Below are positions 1 through 8,207 of a stretch of DNA of 64,000 bases, piece after piece. The notes beneath the pieces are model-generated. The model worked only from the letters and a program-made list of their open reading frames with translations, was not told where the DNA came from and ran no database searches. Source of the stretch: Marivivens sp. LCG002 (GTDB lineage: Bacteria > Pseudomonadota > Alphaproteobacteria > Rhodobacterales > Rhodobacteraceae); assembly GCF_030264275.1 (NCBI RefSeq), contig NZ_CP127165.1:1910001-1974000 (forward strand), in the 5' to 3' direction. The position numbers and the translations under genes were made by a program. Each line of letters opens with the position of its first letter. The stretch's first letter is position 1.

Positions 1-167
1 GCCGCTTCCGCCTCTTCACGGCTCGGGAGCCGTTCAAGATCAGGCGAGTGAAGGTTCATGTGCGGGTCCCCCTGCTCATCAGTGGCACCCTTTATATCGA
101 GCCCACGCGACAGTTTTTCAACGAATGCGAAGGGTATACGCTTCAAACCGTCACTTGGATCACTCAT
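1..167 (-). CDS. N-terminal part of an unidentified protein, cut by the window edge
   Basis: An open frame begins with ATG at 167 on the minus strand and runs off the left edge after 55 codons. The start follows an AGAGGA ribosome binding site that overlaps the metZ stop codon region, so the gene is 9 bases downstream of metZ and probably cotranscribed. An internal methionine at about residue 37 (context HMNLHSPDLE) could be an alternative start. The visible residues end in SREEAEA, which faintly recalls the start of a GTP cyclohydrolase, but the fragment is too short for any family call. Confidence 0.6.
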   Translation of the reverse strand, partial: MSDPSDGLKRIPFAFVEKLSRGLDIKGATDEQGDPHMNLHSPDLERLPSREEAEA

Positions 168-176
168 TGTTATCCT

Positions 177-1355
177 CTAGGCGACATCAAGTGCATTAAG
201 AAGATCACGCAACAGGTCTTCGGGGTCTTCGAGTCCGCAGGATACACGCACGAGACCCGGAGTGATACCCAAAGTGTCCTTCTGCTCCTGAGGAAGACGC
301 TGGTGCGTGGTGGTCGCTGGATGGGTCACGATGGATTTGCTGTCAGCAAAGTTGTTGGAGATCGTGAAAACTTCGAGCGCGTTGAGGAACTTGAAGCAAG
401 CCTCCCGCCCGCCCTTCACCTCGATCGCAAAGACGGTTCCAGCAGCCTCGGCCTGACGCGAGGCGAGCGCATACTGTGGATGCGACGGATGACCGGGATA
501 AACGACCCGCGACAGTTTGGGATGGTTCTCGAGCGCGTCCACCAATTTCAGGACGGTCGCGGTTTGCGCCCGCACGCGCAGATCAATGGTATCGAGTGAT
601 TTGAGCATGACCCAAGCGTTAAAGGGGCTCATCGCGCCGCCCGTATGCTTGAGATAGGCCTCGACTGGACCACGCACCAAGTCGCGCTTGCCAAGGATAA
701 TACCCCCAAGGCAGCGCCCTTGCCCGTCCACGTGCTTCGTGGTCGAATAGACGATAAGGTCTGCTCCTGCCTCGGCTGCATAGCTGTAGACAGGGGTTGC
801 CATAGCGTTATCGCAGACGACGAGCGCTCCGTTGGCATGCGCCAGATCGCAAACCGCCTTGAGATCAATGACTTCGAGTGTCGGGTTCGAGATGCTTTCG
901 CAGAACACCAGACGGGTATCGGGGCGAATGGCGGCTTTCCATGCGTCAAGGTCGCGACCATCCACCAGCGTGATTTCGACACCGAACCGCGCAAGGACGT
1001 CCTCAAGAATATATAGGCAAGAGCCGAAAAGTGCGCGGGACGAGACAACATGATCCCCCGCCTTCAAAAGCGACATCAGAGCGCCATTGACCGCAGCCAT
1101 ACCCGAAGCGGTCGCAAACCCGGCCTCTACCCCTTCGAGATCGGCAAGACGGTCTTCGAGCATCGCAACCGTCGGGTTGCCATAGCGGGCATAGATGAAC
1201 TCATCCTCGCCCAGTTTGACGAACCGCGCTTCGGCTTGCTCGGCGGTTTCGTAGACGAAACCTTGGGTCAGGAACATCGCTTCGCTCAGCTCGTTATATT
1301 GGCTGCGGCGGATGCCCGAATGAATTGCGCGGGTCCGTTTGCTCCAGTTCGTCAT
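177..1355 (-). CDS. metZ: O-succinylhomoserine sulfhydrylase (MetZ)
   Basis: A 392-residue Cys/Met-metabolism PLP enzyme of normal family length. It converts O-succinylhomoserine plus sulfide to homocysteine in cytosolic methionine synthesis. The PLP lysine is K207 in YSTTKHVDGQG, and the upstream CESISNPT and VCDNAMATP segments are typical of the cofactor pocket. The ATG at 1355 follows AAGGAA at a 9-base spacing. The leader holds a SAM-II-type aptamer and a terminator hairpin, so S-adenosylmethionine feedback is expected. MetZ rather than MetY or MetB is inferred from overall sequence and the leader; close relatives can be hard to separate by eye. Confidence 0.93.
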   Translation of the reverse strand: MTNWSKRTRAIHSGIRRSQYNELSEAMFLTQGFVYETAEQAEARFVKLGEDEFIYARYGNPTVAMLEDRLADLEGVEAGFATASGMAAVNGALMSLLKAGDHVVSSRALFGSCLYILEDVLARFGVEITLVDGRDLDAWKAAIRPDTRLVFCESISNPTLEVIDLKAVCDLAHANGALVVCDNAMATPVYSYAAEAGADLIVYSTTKHVDGQGRCLGGIILGKRDLVRGPVEAYLKHTGGAMSPFNAWVMLKSLDTIDLRVRAQTATVLKLVDALENHPKLSRVVYPGHPSHPQYALASRQAEAAGTVFAIEVKGGREACFKFLNALEVFTISNNFADSKSIVTHPATTTHQRLPQEQKDTLGITPGLVRVSCGLEDPEDLLRDLLNALDVA

Positions 1356-1379
1356 GTCCCAAGTTCCTTACAACAAAAA

Positions 1380-1407
1380 GCCTCGACACCGGCAAAGGTA
1401 TCGAGGC
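1380..1407 (-). terminator. Rho-independent terminator in the metZ leader
   Basis: On the minus strand an 11-base-pair stem (GCCTCGATACC with GGTGTCGAGGC, one G-U pair, six-base loop) is followed directly by TTTTTGTT. It lies after the SAM-II-like aptamer and before the metZ ribosome binding site, so it can act as an attenuator rather than an end-of-gene terminator. Confidence 0.85.
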
Positions 1408-1417
1408 TCACCCTCTT

Positions 1418-1470
1418 CCCTTTTTAGCGGCTTGTTTAACGTGGCCCGCAATCCGGTTCAAATCGCCACG
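1418..1470 (-). promoter_or_regulatory. SAM-II riboswitch aptamer upstream of metZ
   Basis: Read on the minus strand the segment has a P1 stem CGTGGC/GCCACG enclosing GATTTGAACCGGATTGC, then GTTAAAC and the 3' pseudoknot strand GCTAAAAAGGG. These match, in order, the conserved blocks of the SAM-II (metA) riboswitch of alphaproteobacteria. It lies about 60 bases before the metZ start, with a terminator hairpin between. SAM binding would reduce metZ expression. Confidence 0.88.
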
Positions 1471-1566
1471 CTGCGCAATTACTCTCTTGCAAGAAATTGG
1501 TCAAGGAAAAGGCCTTGCCTCCAGCGCGGCTTGCGCCATGCTGTGCCCGACAAAAAGGAGAGACAA

Positions 1567-2271
1567 ATGTCCACCCCGATCGACCTTTATTTCTGGCCGA
1601 CACCGAACGGCCACAAGATCACCATTGCGCTCGAAGAGATGGGGCTGCCCTATACCGTGCACCTTGTGAACATCGGCGCAGGCGATCAGTTCAAACCCGA
1701 TTTCCTCAAGATCGCTCCGAACAACAGGATGCCCGCGATAATCGACCATGACGGCCCCGACGGCGCGCCGATTTCCGTTTTCGAGTCGGGTGCGATCTTG
1801 CAGTATCTGGGGCGCAAAACTGGAAAATTTTATGGATCGACCGAGCGCGAGCGGGTCAACATCGAGCAATGGCTCATGTGGCAGATGGGCGGCGTCGGCC
1901 CGATGGCGGGTCAGGCACATCACTTCCTCAAATACGCCCCAATGATGGACCCGCCCCAAGTGCTCCCCTATGCCCAAGACCGCTACCGCAACGAGGTGGG
2001 GCGTCTTTACGGCGTTCTGGATCGCCAGCTCGAAGGCAAAGCCTTTGTCTGCGGAGACGAGATCACCCTTGCCGACTTTGCGATTTTCCCTTGGGTCAAA
2101 GGATGGGAAGGCCAACAGCAGGACATCACCAAGATCCCGAACGTCAAACGCTGGCTCGATACGATGTTTGCACGTCCCGCGGTCGAGCGCGGCCTTGCCG
2201 TGAACGCCGAGGCGCGTCAGGCCAGCTATAGCAAAGAACAGATGGACCTTTTGTTCAAAGGCAAGAAGTAA
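1567..2271 (+). CDS. yfcG: YfcG/YghU-type glutathione S-transferase (disulfide-bond oxidoreductase)
   Basis: A 234-residue cytosolic protein with an N-terminal thioredoxin-like domain (PTPNGHK near residue 12, PNNRMPAI near 60, FESGAILQYL near 77) and an all-alpha C-terminal domain (WQMGGVGPMAGQ, ITLADFAIFPWV). These blocks match the Nu-class GST YfcG, which reduces small disulfides using glutathione and has little classical transferase activity. The ATG at 1567 is chosen over upstream in-frame codons because AAAAAGGAGAGACAA precedes it. It diverges from metZ and converges on yciB 25 bases later. Confidence 0.9.
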   Translation: MSTPIDLYFWPTPNGHKITIALEEMGLPYTVHLVNIGAGDQFKPDFLKIAPNNRMPAIIDHDGPDGAPISVFESGAILQYLGRKTGKFYGSTERERVNIEQWLMWQMGGVGPMAGQAHHFLKYAPMMDPPQVLPYAQDRYRNEVGRLYGVLDRQLEGKAFVCGDEITLADFAIFPWVKGWEGQQQDITKIPNVKRWLDTMFARPAVERGLAVNAEARQASYSKEQMDLLFKGKK

Positions 2272-2296
2272 CGATAAGCGGGGCTTTGACCCCGTT

Positions 2297-2896
2297 CTAC
2301 TCGGGCTGCTCGATAAGATACTTCTGGAGCATGACGATCTGGCTCCAGAGGAACACGAATGTCACGGCGGGAAAGGCAAAAGTCTCGATAGTGACCCAAG
2401 TCTCCTCACTCATGGTGCGCCAGACGATCTCGTTCCCGATGGCAAGCGCTGCAAAGAGAGCCGTGACACGGCGCGTGAGCTTCATCCAGCCCTCGTCCTG
2501 CATTGGGAGAAACTCTTCCATGACGTATTTGAGATAGCTGCGCCCCCGCAACAATCCGATCCCGAGTAGCACGGTGAAGAGACCATAGACGATGGTGGTC
2601 TTCATCATAAAGAAGGTCTTGTCGTTGAACCAAGCGGTGAGACCCCCAAAGAAAATCACCATAAAAGCGGTGAAAATCTGCATTCGGCTCAGCTTGCCGG
2701 TCAAAGCCCAAAGCGCGCCCATCGCCGCCAAAAGCACAGGGACAAAGACGATGGTCGCCATGATGAAGCCCGAATACTCGGTCCCCGCGATGGTGAAGGT
2801 CTTTTCCTTGATCTTCAGGTAAAGGACAAAGAACGCGACCGTCGGTCCGAGTTCGAGAATTTGCTTGAGGATCGGATTGATTGGTTTTTGCGACAT
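2297..2896 (-). CDS. yciB: Septation-related inner-membrane protein YciB/IspZ
   Basis: A 199-residue protein with about six hydrophobic segments. LELGPTVAFFVLY near the N-terminus, FNDKTFFMMKTTIVY in the middle and GNEIVWR near the C-terminus are hallmarks of the YciB (intracellular septation protein A) family, which influences envelope integrity and division. The ATG at 2896 follows GGAGAACCCG. It is the last gene of a minus-strand run ftsY, EamA transporter, yciB, with an 11-base gap to the transporter gene. Confidence 0.92.
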   Translation of the reverse strand: MSQKPINPILKQILELGPTVAFFVLYLKIKEKTFTIAGTEYSGFIMATIVFVPVLLAAMGALWALTGKLSRMQIFTAFMVIFFGGLTAWFNDKTFFMMKTTIVYGLFTVLLGIGLLRGRSYLKYVMEEFLPMQDEGWMKLTRRVTALFAALAIGNEIVWRTMSEETWVTIETFAFPAVTFVFLWSQIVMLQKYLIEQPE

Positions 2897-2907
2897 CGGG
2901 TTCTCCT

Positions 2908-3855
2908 TCAGCCCCCTAATTCCACGATCACAGCTCCGATGGCAATCAGACTCATAAGAAAGAGCCGTCTCGGCCCGACTTTTTCGCCTAGGATAAACCA
3001 ACCGATCAAGGCCGCGAACACGGTCGAGGTTTCGCGCAAAACAGCGGCTTCACCGACTTTATCGAGCCTTGTGGCGAGCATCACGCCGCCAAAGCTGATC
3101 CAGCCAAGGAACGCACCGCTAAGCCCGCGCCATGCGAGCGCTTTGAAGGGCGCTTTGATCGGCGTCTTGCGATGCCGAAGAAGTGCAAGGACGGGAAAGT
3201 CGAAAGACGACAAAAAGAAGAACCAAGCCAGAAAGGTAAAGGCATTCTCGGCCACACGAATGCCCCAAGCGTCATAGGTCGTGTAAACCGCCACCATAAA
3301 TCCACAGGCCAGCGCCCAGATCAGCCCGATCCTCAGGGCTTGTTTGGCGATCTTCTCTTCGCTTAGGTTCCGAAGCGCAAGCAGCAGGATACCGCCCGAA
3401 AGGCATGCGACCCCGATCCATTGAACGCCCGTGAAATGCTCGTGGAAAAAGATCGAGGCGGCCGCAACCGTCACCAATGGCCCCGTGCCACGCACGACCG
3501 GATAAACCACAGTATAAGCTGCCTTTTCATAGGCGCGCGCCATCGTGATCTTGTAAACGAGGTGGATGAGCGCCGCCCCGAGTAGGATGACCAGATCGCG
3601 CAATCCCGGCGCGGGAACAAAAAACAGGACGACGGGGAGCGTGATGACGAAAAAGCCTGCGTCGATCACCGCACGCGAAAGCCAAGGATCGAAACGCCCT
3701 TTTTGCAAGGCCCCGAATAGCGCATGGGCGACCGCCGCGGTAAGAGCGAGCAAACTGGCAAGCCGCGCACCTTCGGGCGTCCCAGCCAGCGAAATCAGAT
3801 AATCACCCAAAGTAAAGGCCTTTTGGCAGGGGTGCTCCGGACCGAGTGCGTCCAT
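2908..3855 (-). CDS. EamA/DMT-family transporter
   Basis: About 315 residues with two EamA-type halves of roughly five transmembrane segments each. The second half ends with the usual GAVIVELGG-like hydrophobic helix. Family members export amino acids, nucleotides or other small metabolites, and the substrate cannot be read from sequence. The start is uncertain: ATG at 3855 has a GTG directly before it and no strong ribosome binding site, and the first 30 residues precede the first membrane helix. It lies between ftsY (21 bases upstream) and yciB (11 bases downstream), so it is probably cotranscribed. Confidence 0.85.
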   Translation of the reverse strand: MDALGPEHPCQKAFTLGDYLISLAGTPEGARLASLLALTAAVAHALFGALQKGRFDPWLSRAVIDAGFFVITLPVVLFFVPAPGLRDLVILLGAALIHLVYKITMARAYEKAAYTVVYPVVRGTGPLVTVAAASIFFHEHFTGVQWIGVACLSGGILLLALRNLSEEKIAKQALRIGLIWALACGFMVAVYTTYDAWGIRVAENAFTFLAWFFFLSSFDFPVLALLRHRKTPIKAPFKALAWRGLSGAFLGWISFGGVMLATRLDKVGEAAVLRETSTVFAALIGWFILGEKVGPRRLFLMSLIAIGAVIVELGG

Positions 3856-3876
3856 CACACCGGCGATTTGAAAGAA

Positions 3877-5019
3877 TCATTCCAGCCCGACGAGGGCCTT
3901 GGCGAATTCCTCGGGATCAAAGGGGGCAAGATCGTCGATCTGTTCACCCACGCCAATTGCATGGATCGGAAGACCGAACTTATCAGCAAGCGCCACAAGG
4001 ACGCCGCCTTTTGCCGTTCCATCAAGCTTGGTCATCACAAGACCCGACACGTCTGCAAGCTTTTGGAACACGTCAACCTGATTGATCGCATTTTGGCCCG
4101 TCGTCGCATCAAGCACGAGAAGCGTATTGTGTGGCGCTTCGGGGTCTTTCTTGCGGATCACGCGCACGATCTTGGACAGCTCTTCCATCAAGTCCTGACG
4201 GTTTTGCAGTCTGCCTGCGGTATCGATCAGCAACAGGTCGGCGCCATCGGCTTGAGCCTTGGTCATCGCATCAAAGGCAAGCGAGGCAGGATCAGAACCT
4301 TCGGGCGCAGTCAGAACGGGCACACCTGCGCGATCACCCCAGACCTGAAGTTGCTCGACGGCTGCTGCGCGAAAGGTGTCCCCCGCCGCGATGACGACCT
4401 TTTTGCCCGCAGCGCGGAATTGGCTGGCGAGTTTTCCGATTGTCGTGGTTTTGCCTGCGCCGTTTACACCGACGATCAGAACAACCTGAGGCGTCTTGGC
4501 ATAGAGAGGCAGGGGTCGCGCCACGGGTTCCATGATCCGCGTCACTTCGTCTGCCAAAAGCTGTTTGATCTCTTCAACCGAGAGCTTCTTGCCCAAGCGG
4601 CCCTCGGCCATATTGGCCGTTACGCGCAGTGCGGTATCCACACCCATATCCGCGCTGATGAGCAGTTCTTCGAGCTGTTCGAGCATGTCGTCGTCGAGCG
4701 TGCGGCGCACAACGGTTTTCTGCTCGGCACCTCCGAAAAGACGGCCGAGAATACCCTTTTTCTCGGGCTCGCCCGAGGCTTTGGGCGTGTCGGGGATCAC
4801 CGGCTGCACTGCAATCGCAGGGGCAGGCTCGACAACCGGAGGGACAATCTCGATGGGCTGGGATGCTTGCGGCTCCTGATCTGCCGTTGTCTCGGGCTCG
4901 GGTGCAGAAGATGCAGCCTCCTCGATGACGCCCCCATCATCCACGATGCTTTCCAGACCTTGGTCGATCTTGGACGATGACTTTGTCAGACGATCTTTAA
5001 GCTTCTTGAAAAACGACAT
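3877..5019 (-). CDS. ftsY: Signal recognition particle receptor FtsY
   Basis: A 380-residue SRP GTPase. An acidic, Pro/Ala-rich A region (residues 30-85) precedes the N domain and the G domain, which shows GVNGAGKTTT (about 184-193), DTFRAAA, DTAGRLQN and TKLDGTAKGG. The C-terminal GVGEQIDDLAPFDPEEF is typical of FtsY. It docks ribosome-SRP complexes at the inner membrane for cotranslational insertion by SecYEG. The ATG at 5019 gives MSFFKKLKDRL, a normal amphipathic FtsY start. Confidence 0.97.
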   Translation of the reverse strand: MSFFKKLKDRLTKSSSKIDQGLESIVDDGGVIEEAASSAPEPETTADQEPQASQPIEIVPPVVEPAPAIAVQPVIPDTPKASGEPEKKGILGRLFGGAEQKTVVRRTLDDDMLEQLEELLISADMGVDTALRVTANMAEGRLGKKLSVEEIKQLLADEVTRIMEPVARPLPLYAKTPQVVLIVGVNGAGKTTTIGKLASQFRAAGKKVVIAAGDTFRAAAVEQLQVWGDRAGVPVLTAPEGSDPASLAFDAMTKAQADGADLLLIDTAGRLQNRQDLMEELSKIVRVIRKKDPEAPHNTLLVLDATTGQNAINQVDVFQKLADVSGLVMTKLDGTAKGGVLVALADKFGLPIHAIGVGEQIDDLAPFDPEEFAKALVGLE

Positions 5020-5160
5020 CGGGGCCCTTCACGTATTTGCTAGGTATCACCTACTCCTTCACGCTGGTTTTTTAAAGTCCAACTGCGCAACTCTATTCCC
5101 TCTCGCCCCACGCGTCTTGCGGTGGTAAAAATCAGTTAGAATTCGCCAAGGACTTTCGGG

Positions 5161-6168
5161 ATGTATCTTTTTGCTATCGCCTCGCTCGCGCCGATCCCCT
5201 TTCTTTGGGGGGCTGCCATGTTCGGAGGATGGCTGACCGTGCTTGCGCTGATCGTGATTACCGTCGGAGTTATGGCTCTCGATGAGGGAGTCGCACGAAG
5301 CGGCCCCGAAGGCTCGGAAGAGGACATCGAGTGGGCCGACGCGCTGTCCATGCTCTTGGCCCAAGTACATTTCATCACACTCGCCCTTGTGGTCTATTCT
5401 TTGGCCAAGGGGGATTGGGCAATCTGGGAGAAGATTTTTCTTTTCTTTGCAGCGGGTCAGTATTTTGGCCAAGTCAGCAATTCCAACGCCCATGAACTGA
5501 TCCACCGAAGCACGCGCCTCCTGAATGGGCTCGGGCGGCTTGTGTTCATTTCCCTGCTTTTCGGGCATCACGCCTCGGCACATCCTTTGGTTCATCACAG
5601 ATTTGTCGCCACCGATGACGACCCCAACTCAGCACGGCTGGGTGAAAGTTTTTACCATTTTGCAAAGCGCGCTTGGAAAGGCTCGTTTCTCAAAGGACTG
5701 GAGGCAGAAAGCGAACGCCGCTCACGCGCAGGCAAATCCCGCTTGACCCACCCCTATGTCGGCTACATCGGCGGCGCCTTGGCCTTTGCTATCGGCGCAG
5801 TCCTGATCGGAGGACCGGCGGGGCTTTTTTGGTATGTGCTTCTTGCAGGAAATGCGCAGATGCAGCTTTTGCTTTCGGATTATGTGCAGCACTACGGTCT
5901 TCGCCGTGCCGAGATAGATGGAAAGCTTGAACCTGTCGGACCCCAGCACAGCTGGAATACCCCGCATTGGTTTTCCTCGGCGTTGATGCTCAATGCGCCG
6001 CGCCACTCGGACCATCATGCGCATCCCGCAACGCCTTATCCTTTGCTGCGACTCGGAGATGTTCCGATGTTGCCGCGCTCGCTGCCGTTCATGGCAACCC
6101 TCGCGCTCTCGCCCAAACGGTGGCGCAGGGTGATGGACCCGCTTGTTCAGGACTGGACACGCGCGTGA
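5161..6168 (+). CDS. alkB: AlkB-type membrane alkane/fatty-acid monooxygenase
   Basis: A 335-residue integral-membrane di-iron hydroxylase. The eight-histidine signature is visible: HELIH at 111-115, HHASAHPLVHH at 136-146 followed by VATDDDPNSARLGE, and NAPRHSDHHAHP near 278-289. Family members hydroxylate terminal methyl groups of alkanes or related chains with rubredoxin and rubredoxin reductase as donors; neither is encoded nearby. The protein is shorter than the Pseudomonas enzyme (about 400 residues), as is common in Rhodobacterales. Its stop overlaps the GTG start of the next gene. Confidence 0.88.
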   Translation: MYLFAIASLAPIPFLWGAAMFGGWLTVLALIVITVGVMALDEGVARSGPEGSEEDIEWADALSMLLAQVHFITLALVVYSLAKGDWAIWEKIFLFFAAGQYFGQVSNSNAHELIHRSTRLLNGLGRLVFISLLFGHHASAHPLVHHRFVATDDDPNSARLGESFYHFAKRAWKGSFLKGLEAESERRSRAGKSRLTHPYVGYIGGALAFAIGAVLIGGPAGLFWYVLLAGNAQMQLLLSDYVQHYGLRRAEIDGKLEPVGPQHSWNTPHWFSSALMLNAPRHSDHHAHPATPYPLLRLGDVPMLPRSLPFMATLALSPKRWRRVMDPLVQDWTRA

Positions 6169-6551
6169 GCCTCAGGCCCCTCATCCTCTTTGCGGGGCTT
6201 GGCCTCTCTGCGGCCGAAGCGCAAACCCTCCTGAGCGGGGATGCTTTCGATGCCTATACAGCTGGCAAAACGTTCCTCTTCGGCCACACAGACCAAGGCG
6301 ACTATGGCGCCGAGCAATATCTTCCGGACCGACACATTCTTTGGTCCAATCTCGACGGCACCTGCGACGGTGGGACATGGTTCGACAACAACGGCCAAAC
6401 CTGTTTCTTTTATGATCACAGCCCTTATTTACAGTGCTGGAACTTCTACCTCGAAGACGGCGAGCTCACTGCGGAATTTCTGGGCGTGACCAGTGGCTCT
6501 CCGTTCTACACGGTGAATGAGACCGACGAGCCGCTAAGCTGCACACCCTAG
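6165..6551 (+). CDS. Small exported protein of unknown function
   Basis: A 128-residue frame that begins at GTG 6165 in a GTGA overlap with the alkB stop, so translation is probably coupled. The start gives a Sec signal peptide (LRPLILFAGLGLSAAEA, cleavage before QTLL). The mature part has four cysteines and aromatic-rich segments (GTWFDNNGQTCFFYDHSP). This looks like a family of small periplasmic proteins with no assigned role. The frame overlaps the end of xseA by four bases tail to tail. Confidence 0.7.
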   Translation: MSLRPLILFAGLGLSAAEAQTLLSGDAFDAYTAGKTFLFGHTDQGDYGAEQYLPDRHILWSNLDGTCDGGTWFDNNGQTCFFYDHSPYLQCWNFYLEDGELTAEFLGVTSGSPFYTVNETDEPLSCTP

Positions 6552-8104
6552 AAGAGCGACCCCTGTTCTGGCTCTTTGGGCTTTGTTTTGCCTTTGGTGG
6601 CAGCCCCCCCGAGCGCAAAGCGTCCATCGCTGAACTCGATCTCTAGTGCACCTGCTTCTTTGGCGGCTTGCGCCGATGTGATCACATGATCACACGAGCG
6701 CACCACGGCATAGCCCCGCTTAAGCGTTTCGGTATAGCCCAAGGTTTCGCGCAGGCGGTCCAAGGCTTCGAGCCTTGTCCGACGATCATCAAGCAGACGC
6801 CGCGCACGGTCGCTCAATCGACGCAAGAGCGTTTCGAGCTTGTCGTTCCCTCGTGCAATCTGTGCATCAAGTTCGCGCGGGCGCAGGCCCCTCGCCGTCT
6901 GATCAAGCCGCCGCCCCTTGTCCGCATTCGCACGCGCCAAGGCGGGCGAGAGGCGGTCAGAGAGGCCCTTGAGGACGCGCTTTTCCTCGGCAATGCGCCG
7001 CGACAGCACCTGAGGACGCAGGGCTCCCGAGGTGCGGCTCAACAAGAGCGCCTTTTGCCCGTTACCGGACCGCAGCGCAGCAGGGAGCTTTTCGGCCAAT
7101 ACGTCAAGCCTTTGACGCGGCCCCTCTAGGATCGCATCCTGCTTGGGTAATCCGCGGGACAAATCCGAAAGCCGCTGGCGCCGCATCTGGAGGCTGCGCG
7201 TCACGCCGCCCGCAAGCCGCACGCCTTGGTTCTCGGTCCACGACAAAAGATCAAGCCGCACCGGCACCGCCATCTCCGCCGCAGCGGTCGGGGTCGGTGC
7301 GCGTCTATCCGATACGAAATCAATGAGGGTCGTGTCCGTCTCGTGCCCGACCGCAGAAATCAGGGGAATCTCGGATGCCGCCGCAGCACGCGCAACAATC
7401 TCTTCATTGAAGCCCCAAAGATCCTCGATCGACCCGCCACCACGTGCCACGATCAAAAGATCGGGCCTTGGCAGCGAACCACCCGGCGTCATGCGATTAA
7501 AGCCCTCGATCGCTGCGGCAACCTGCGGTGCGCAAGACGCCCCCTGCACCGCCACAGGCCAAACCAGAACCTTGCGCGGGAAGCGATCCCGCAAACGGTG
7601 AAGGATGTCACGGATGACGGCACCCGATGGCGACGTCACCACCCCGATAACTTCCGGCAGAAAGGGAATCGCTTTTTTCCGCTCGGGTGCAAAAAGCCCC
7701 TCCGCCTGTAGAAGGGCTTTGCGCTTCTCCAGCATCGCCATGAGCGCGCCGGCACCTGCAGGTGCGATATCGTCGATCACCATCTGGTATTTGGACTGAC
7801 CCGGGAAGGTGGTGAGTTTCCCCGTTGCGATCACCTCCATTCCCTCTTCGGGCCGATGGGTCAAAGCCTGCGCCCGCCCTTTCCAGATTACACTGGCCAG
7901 AACAGCACGGTCGTCCTTTAGATCCAGGTAAAGATGCCCCGACGAAGGCCGCGACACGCGCCCGACCTCGCCGCGCACGCGGACATAGGCAAATTCCGTC
8001 TCGATCGACCGTTTGACTGCGCCGCTGATCTCGGACACCGAGAACTCGGGTGCATTGCTTCCGGTGCTGCCTTGCGGCTCTGGATCTTCGAATAGGTCGC
8101 TCAT
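6548..8104 (-). CDS. xseA: Exodeoxyribonuclease VII large subunit
   Basis: A 518-residue protein with an N-terminal OB-fold (about 15-110, including VRGEVGRVSRPSSGHLY) and the catalytic XseA domain, including VVTSPSGAVIRD, VARGGGSIEDLWGFNEE and SAVGHETDTTLIDFVSDRRAPTP in pieces. The coiled-coil and a GYAVVR C-terminal part follow. With XseB it degrades single-stranded DNA. ATG at 8104 is preferred to an upstream in-frame ATG because it gives the usual MSDLFEDP start. It diverges from purD. Confidence 0.95.
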   Translation of the reverse strand: MSDLFEDPEPQGSTGSNAPEFSVSEISGAVKRSIETEFAYVRVRGEVGRVSRPSSGHLYLDLKDDRAVLASVIWKGRAQALTHRPEEGMEVIATGKLTTFPGQSKYQMVIDDIAPAGAGALMAMLEKRKALLQAEGLFAPERKKAIPFLPEVIGVVTSPSGAVIRDILHRLRDRFPRKVLVWPVAVQGASCAPQVAAAIEGFNRMTPGGSLPRPDLLIVARGGGSIEDLWGFNEEIVARAAAASEIPLISAVGHETDTTLIDFVSDRRAPTPTAAAEMAVPVRLDLLSWTENQGVRLAGGVTRSLQMRRQRLSDLSRGLPKQDAILEGPRQRLDVLAEKLPAALRSGNGQKALLLSRTSGALRPQVLSRRIAEEKRVLKGLSDRLSPALARANADKGRRLDQTARGLRPRELDAQIARGNDKLETLLRRLSDRARRLLDDRRTRLEALDRLRETLGYTETLKRGYAVVRSCDHVITSAQAAKEAGALEIEFSDGRFALGGAATKGKTKPKEPEQGSLF

Positions 8105-8207
8105 AGCGTCTTTGTGCGATATGGAGCGCGCACAGGCAACACCCCACGCTTGCCCATTTTGCCCAAGGCCACTAGGAAGGCCCAAGATTTACCAGAGGGC
8201 ACGAGAC

